Shown in pieces: positions 41,582 through 45,934 of a stretch of 45,934 bases of DNA. Each line of letters opens with the position of its first letter. The stretch's first letter is position 1. Under the pieces are notes generated by a model. The model was given only the letters and a program-made list of their open reading frames with translations. It had not been told where the DNA came from and made no database searches. The translations under genes and the position numbers were made by a program. The stretch is taken from NCBI GenBank assembly GCA_027451625.1, contig DAIDIY010000002.1:1-45934 (forward strand), written 5' to 3'. Origin of the DNA: Candidatus Daviesbacteria bacterium. GTDB lineage: Bacteria; Patescibacteriota; Microgenomatia; Daviesbacterales; UBA10151.

Positions 41582-43762
41582 TTATCCACCTTTTAGGTAG
41601 CAACATTTTTTGTATTTCCTACCACTCCCACAGTAGCAAGGGTCATTTCTCCCAATCTTTCGAGTAATAACTTGACCTGGATTTATCACCATTTCAACTA
41701 GTTTCTGTAATTTCTGATCTTGCTTCCAAGCCTCTTTAGTATAGGTTACAGCATCTATTATTTTTGGACTATTTGCATAGCTACCAAGTCCTAACCATTC
41801 ATTTGCTTTAGTGAGATATTTCCTTGCTACGGAATAAGTCATTAAGTGCTTACCTAAAAAAGTACTTTCTTCATATCTGACTACATAAGTTATACCTCCT
41901 AAGCCAGTATCTAAAGGCATTGCCATCGTATGCGGCTTTCCGTCCTTTTGAGATTTCAATTTCATTTCTCTCATCATTCCAACTAGCTTATCTGCAGTCT
42001 CACTTGAAAGAGTGTACAAAAAGAATATTGCATCAACTATTCTTGGATCACCTGTCGACTTTATTTGGGAAACGAGTTCAATAAAACTACTATTTTTCCA
42101 CTTCTGTCTAATTCTGCTCTTTGCCTTATCCTCCTCAGTACCATATTTTTGCCTTATTATGTCATCATCAATAAGTTGAGCAAAATCCTGCATCAATGCA
42201 ATCCTGGTGCTTGGGGAAGTTGGGTCTACGTATAGCTTCTGGTCCAGGTGATACCCCAAACTTGCTATTTCTGTTCCTCCCATTATCTTGTCAGCTAAAA
42301 GTACTCGTTGGTTAACGTAGTAAAGAAAATCGTAAGGATCTGGAAGATATGTAGCCAGTAGTTCTAAATCAAAAATATTGATGGCTATTGGCCATGGGTC
42401 CTCCTCCTTCTTCTCTAGAAAAGCATGTACCTGCATGTAAAGTGCTGGATAGTTATCAGTGGATACGGTGAGTATATAAACCTCATCAATCGAGTTAGAA
42501 AGTTGAATTTCCTCACCACTATTAGTTAGAAACTTTGCATCTTTGGATAGAAGATGAATTCTCGATTCTAAGCCTTGGTCATACGCATCTTGAACAGCAC
42601 TTTTGAAATCTTTACCTAATTGAACTAAATTTCCTTTTCGTGATAGAACTGTCATTTTTTTTGACTTAGCCTGCACAACTAAAGCTTTATTTCCTAATAG
42701 GGCTAAAACATCTATATCTGTATAATCTATACCCCTCTTTCTTATCCCGTCTCCCCTTAATCTCTGGACTTTTACTCCTTTATATACGTTAGCTTCTCCG
42801 AACACTCTTTGTAGGATTTTATAGGCAACTTCTTCTGTATATTCACCTCTATGCTTCAATGCTACGGAAAAGTAGTCCTTATCTAACTCCTTAATCCAGT
42901 AAAACGGACTTTCGTCGATTGATCTGGCTAAATCAAATGAAACGGGTAATACATACTGTGTTGGTGAAATCTTGATTAGGGGTTTTACTTCTAGTTCATT
43001 AAAGTCTGCTGGAGTATTAAGATCTTGATTACTTTCCCCAGGGATAGCAGAAAATCTAGTGAGAAGATTTTGCAAACCTTCTTCTCTAAGATTTAGCTTT
43101 CTAGGATCAAATGAAAATACATCCAATGCCCATCTACATAAGGTAGCAAAATTATCTTTTGGAGGGATGTTTAGGCGTTTCTTTTCAGATAGTTCTTTTG
43201 TTGCTTTAGAGAAAGCTATCGATTCCTCAATTGAGAAGCCTAAATTTTCAATTATCCATTCCACATCTTTCTGATATCTCTTAGGAGCAGTTTCCCAGTA
43301 CTGGAAATCGTATGCACCTGAATCACCATAGAAAACTGACTCTACTATCGCTTCTGGTGAGGTAAATATGCTTGTTTTGTTCAGAGGAATGGTACTCTGC
43401 GATTTATTTAAGCTTTCTTCGATCATTGAACTAAACGCTTTGAGTCCATAATGGTCATGTAATTGTTGAAGGAGGTGATAAGTATTGGCTATATATTTAC
43501 TAGAATCTTCTTCATTAGGTAATATGCTTAGATCGATCGGTCTTTTTAGGAGTAAACCAAATAGAAATCCTGCCTCTTGGTAGCTGACCCTACTATGCCA
43601 GTCTACATCACCATAGTTATCTAGAGTTAGAAAAAGATCATGCAAAATAATGATTGATAGAGAATAGATATATCCAGGTTGATAAACGAGGTCGTTAATC
43701 TCTTTCAGGGTTTTATCTAAGTCTGGTTTAGTGTTGGGGTTTGATTTCATACCATCAATCAT
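41582..43762 (-). CDS. Large SEC-C protein with a PD-(D/E)xK-like nuclease domain
   Basis: The C-terminus GRNDPCYCGSGRKYKKCC is a SEC-C zinc motif (CxCx8CC), which binds nucleic acid or protein. The middle (about residues 335-375) reads RKRGIDYTDIDVLALLGNKA then LVVQAKSKKM; the D and the Q-x-K pair fit the core of PD-(D/E)xK nucleases of the NERD/Mrr type. The N-terminal ~270 residues are helical and unknown. No membrane segment is present. It lies beside an HTH protein and an intact serine recombinase, so it is probably element cargo; a role in defence or in DNA processing is an inference. The start could also be ATG 43750. Confidence 0.65.
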   Translation of the reverse strand: MIDGMKSNPNTKPDLDKTLKEINDLVYQPGYIYSLSIIILHDLFLTLDNYGDVDWHSRVSYQEAGFLFGLLLKRPIDLSILPNEEDSSKYIANTYHLLQQLHDHYGLKAFSSMIEESLNKSQSTIPLNKTSIFTSPEAIVESVFYGDSGAYDFQYWETAPKRYQKDVEWIIENLGFSIEESIAFSKATKELSEKKRLNIPPKDNFATLCRWALDVFSFDPRKLNLREEGLQNLLTRFSAIPGESNQDLNTPADFNELEVKPLIKISPTQYVLPVSFDLARSIDESPFYWIKELDKDYFSVALKHRGEYTEEVAYKILQRVFGEANVYKGVKVQRLRGDGIRKRGIDYTDIDVLALLGNKALVVQAKSKKMTVLSRKGNLVQLGKDFKSAVQDAYDQGLESRIHLLSKDAKFLTNSGEEIQLSNSIDEVYILTVSTDNYPALYMQVHAFLEKKEEDPWPIAINIFDLELLATYLPDPYDFLYYVNQRVLLADKIMGGTEIASLGYHLDQKLYVDPTSPSTRIALMQDFAQLIDDDIIRQKYGTEEDKAKSRIRQKWKNSSFIELVSQIKSTGDPRIVDAIFFLYTLSSETADKLVGMMREMKLKSQKDGKPHTMAMPLDTGLGGITYVVRYEESTFLGKHLMTYSVARKYLTKANEWLGLGSYANSPKIIDAVTYTKEAWKQDQKLQKLVEMVINPGQVITRKIGRNDPCYCGSGRKYKKCCYLKGG

Positions 43763-43862
43763 TTATAGCCAGATATTACTACGTTTTAGTATGTATTACA
43801 GTACGGATAAAATCTCTTGTTTAAAGTTTTAGGAAACAGGTTAAAAGGTTTAAAATTAGCTT

Positions 43863-44267
43863 ATGGATAAAAAAGCTCTTAAATCCTTTGTTCCAAAAAC
43901 TCCTAAAAAGCTTGGTCGAATAACGGTTATAACAGATGAGGTAACAGCTAAGATCTGTGAAGCATTAAAGAGAGGATCGAGTATTGAGGCAGCTTGTATT
44001 AATGGAGGTATCCATAAGGCTACCTTTTACAGAAAACTACAAAAAGATCCGACTTTTGCAACGAAAATAGGCTTTGCAATTTCTTATATGAGCACTGCCG
44101 CCTATGAAGTTTTACATGACGAAATTGTCTTCAATAAAAATCTCAAAGCGGCAATGTGGTGGCTAGAAAGATCGGTTCCTGAAAGATATAGCAAGAGGGT
44201 TGTTACACTTCAAATCAAAAAAACTGTCAAACTAGCCATTTCTGCAAAAAAGACTCTCAAAACATAG
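43863..44267 (+). CDS. Terminase-small-subunit-like HTH protein
   Basis: The N-terminal part (VTAKICEALKRGSSIEAACI, then GGIHKATFYRKLQKDPTFA) is a helix-turn-helix of the kind in phage terminase small subunits. AAMWWLERSVPERYSKR matches the conserved end of that family. The C-terminus is basic. TAAAAT ends six bases before the ATG. Next to the recombinase gene it could be a DNA-binding accessory factor or element repressor rather than a packaging protein, since no large terminase or structural gene is present. Confidence 0.65.
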   Translation: MDKKALKSFVPKTPKKLGRITVITDEVTAKICEALKRGSSIEAACINGGIHKATFYRKLQKDPTFATKIGFAISYMSTAAYEVLHDEIVFNKNLKAAMWWLERSVPERYSKRVVTLQIKKTVKLAISAKKTLKT

Positions 44268-44320
44268 TTGCAAAAATATTATCCAAGCTGACATGTAAGA
44301 ATTACTGGTAAGATTAAGGT

Positions 44321-45922
44321 ATGTATGACGATGAGGAGCTAGATTTTACCAAGTTTAGATATGTGCTTTATGCCAGAAAATCCACAACAGATGAAACCAG
44401 GCAGGTGCGATCTATTCAAGACCAAATTAAAGAATGCCTGGAGCTGGCAGACAGAATGCACCTGAATGTTGTGAATAGACACAATCCACTAATCGAAACT
44501 CAATCAGCCAAAAGACCCAATAAAAGACCTATTTTTAAACAAATGCTTAAAGATATTCAGGCAGGAAAATATGATGCAATCCTTGCCTGGAACCCAGATC
44601 GCCTTGCAAGGAATATGCTAGAAGGAGGGATGTTAATAGATATGGTTGATACTAACGTAATTAAGGACTTAAAGTTCTACACTCATCACTTTAGCAAGGA
44701 TGCAAATGGAAAAATGCTTTTAGGAATGGCCTTTGTCCTTTCTAAACAATATTCTGATGATCTATCCCAAAAAGTTACGAGAGGTGTAAGAGGCAACTTC
44801 TCTGAAGGAAAAAGCCCTGCACCTAAGCATGGATATATTAGGGATGAAGAGGGATTATATAGACCAGATGGTAAGAACTACGAGTTAATCTGTGATGCTT
44901 GGAAAATGAGGCAGGAAGGTCAATCCCTAGAGGTAATCGCTAAGTATATGGATGATCGAGAATATTTTAGAGTGGTTAAAACCACTGGTCATAAGGTACG
45001 AATGACGGCAGACATTTTATCTACTCAAGTATTCTGCAACCCGTTTTATTACGGCGTTATGATTTCGGAGAAAACTGGGGATCGAGTTGACCTGAGAGAG
45101 ATCTATGATTTTATCCCAGCAACGACAGAAGAAGTTTATAGTGATGTGCAACTTCTTTCTCGTAACAGAAAAACTTCAATGCAAACTAGGCGGGGCAAGG
45201 GTTTTTATCCACTTAAAGCAATGGTGCAATGTGCTTTTTGTGGTCACAATATGGTTGCGGGTCCATCAACAGGCAGTAAGGGTAAGCGTTATCTTAATTA
45301 CCGTTGTGATGATGAAGTTTGCCAAGCAGAGAAAAGACGCATAAACACTAAAAGTGGTAAGCCTAAGAGAAGCATCAGAGCTAAGTACGTATTTAACTAT
45401 ATCTATCAGATATTGGAGGAAGGCTTAAACTTTACAGAAAAAGACTATGATCATTACTACAAAAACCTTGAATCGATAACAAGTGATAAAAGAACTAAAC
45501 TACAAATGCAGTTGCATAGTTTACAAGCAAGTCTGAAGGCTATAGACAGAGAGCTTAAAGATCGTGCCTTAGCCTTGGTGAGTAATAGGATAAAGGACAA
45601 TGTGCGGAAGATCAACGAAGAGAGAATTGATGAGCTAGAAGAAAGCAAAGAGAATATCAAGCAGGAGATTGAGAAAATCCAATTGAAGATAACAGATCCT
45701 CAACAAGATAAATTAACCCTCGAACAGTTCTTGAACTTATCAAAAAATGCTGCTGCAATAGTCCGAGCGGGTAATTCCAATGTAAAAGATGCAATTTGCC
45801 GGATTATTTTCTTGAACTTTTCTGCTGGGGTTGATGAAATGCTGTCCTATCAAGCTAAACCACCATTTGATAGGCTATTAAAAAATAAGGTTTTCTCTTC
45901 TGGTCGGGGACCAGGGAATTGA
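44321..45922 (+). CDS. Large serine recombinase (site-specific integrase)
   Basis: The resolvase domain begins FRYVLYARKSTTDETRQVRS with catalytic Ser21 and neighbouring Arg19; ILAWNPDRLARNMLEGGMLI is also typical. The recombinase domain follows (KHGYIRDEEGLYRPD, YMDDREYF), then a zinc ribbon AMVQCAFCGHNM with YRCDDEVCQ, then a coiled coil (residues ~390-470). It should integrate and excise the element by double-strand breaks at att sites. All domains are present. The final residues (SSGRGPGN) are encoded by the acceptor stem and T-arm of a tRNA on the opposite strand, so the att site lies within its coding end. TAAGAT ends six bases before the ATG. Confidence 0.9.
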   Translation: MYDDEELDFTKFRYVLYARKSTTDETRQVRSIQDQIKECLELADRMHLNVVNRHNPLIETQSAKRPNKRPIFKQMLKDIQAGKYDAILAWNPDRLARNMLEGGMLIDMVDTNVIKDLKFYTHHFSKDANGKMLLGMAFVLSKQYSDDLSQKVTRGVRGNFSEGKSPAPKHGYIRDEEGLYRPDGKNYELICDAWKMRQEGQSLEVIAKYMDDREYFRVVKTTGHKVRMTADILSTQVFCNPFYYGVMISEKTGDRVDLREIYDFIPATTEEVYSDVQLLSRNRKTSMQTRRGKGFYPLKAMVQCAFCGHNMVAGPSTGSKGKRYLNYRCDDEVCQAEKRRINTKSGKPKRSIRAKYVFNYIYQILEEGLNFTEKDYDHYYKNLESITSDKRTKLQMQLHSLQASLKAIDRELKDRALALVSNRIKDNVRKINEERIDELEESKENIKQEIEKIQLKITDPQQDKLTLEQFLNLSKNAAAIVRAGNSNVKDAICRIIFLNFSAGVDEMLSYQAKPPFDRLLKNKVFSSGRGPGN

Positions 45923-45934
45923 ACCCTGCGCCTT
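45901..45934 (-). tRNA. 3' part of a tRNA, Pro-like (cut by window edge)
   Basis: The minus strand shows encoded CCA (45901-45903), discriminator A, acceptor strand GTCCCCG, and a T-arm CAGGG/CCCTG around TTCAATT. The rest is beyond the window. An acceptor ending in G72 (pairing with C1) and CCCCGACCA are typical of bacterial tRNA-Pro, so I suggest Pro; the anticodon is not visible. Confidence 0.75.

Noticed and set aside
1-45934. CRISPR array, rRNA genes, riboswitches or a replication origin
   Set aside because: No regularly spaced repeats, rRNA-like segments, known riboswitch cores or DnaA-box clusters were seen when reading the window.

Overview
The window (about 46 kb, AT-rich) looks like the chromosome of a Candidate Phyla Radiation (Patescibacteria) bacterium, most likely of the Microgenomates type. 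This is an inference from gene content: small single-domain enzymes, a secreted glycosidase with an Ig-like tail, a class D/E-like sortase, a glycogen GT-GH57-GH15 cluster, a lower-glycolysis cluster, many short unknown genes, serine recombinases that end in tRNA genes, and a candidate diversity-generating-retroelement (DGR) target. No rRNA or marker gene is present to fix the taxon.

Layout. 1-2.3 kb: 3' part of a cation-efflux transporter, an alpha/beta hydrolase, a small membrane protein. 2.5-3.2 kb: decayed secreted-protein gene, a serine-recombinase relic, tRNA-His. 3.2-7.4 kb: secreted glycosidase, DNA polymerase IV with its small partner, an anchored exported protein. 7.5-10.4 kb: insertion between two copies of a 147-bp repeat that contains tRNA-Gly; it holds a transposase relic, a 661-residue protein whose 3' end looks like a DGR variable region, and a serine-recombinase relic. 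10.4-15.7 kb: glycosyltransferase, GH57, GH15, sortase. 15.7-26 kb: accessory region with tRNA-Arg, methyltransferase, beta-propeller protein, autoregulated-looking Fic gene, Nudix, ParB-like protein, broken toxin plus intact antitoxin, HAM1-like NTPase, and two families of repeated decayed coding fragments (called A and B here) between the minus-strand genes. 26-30 kb: exported proteins, an encapsulated-ferritin-like protein, a glycosyltransferase, a YjbQ-family protein. 30.2-34.1 kb: gpmA, eno, pyk and a HIT protein. 34.2-37.9 kb: a likely operon of AMP-forming ligase, membrane acyltransferase and exported esterase. 38-41.6 kb: small unknowns, Nudix, hydrolase. 41.6-45.9 kb: probable integrated element with a nuclease-like SEC-C protein, a terminase-small-subunit-like HTH protein and an intact serine recombinase that ends inside the 3' end of a tRNA (Pro-like) at the window edge.

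Gene expression. Many first genes have a sigma70-type -35/-10 pair whose -10 box ends only 5-8 bases before the start codon, so their mRNAs should be leaderless. This pattern settles several start codons. A Shine-Dalgarno-like sequence appears mainly inside operons (for example before the GH57 gene).

Most interesting: the DGR-type variable C-terminus with no reverse transcriptase or template repeat in the window; three separate cases of a serine recombinase reading frame running into the CCA end of a tRNA gene; the A-gene-B arrangement of repeated fragments; an 18-bp operator-like inverted repeat over the fic promoter; and a phosphoglycerate mutase with serine at its second catalytic histidine.
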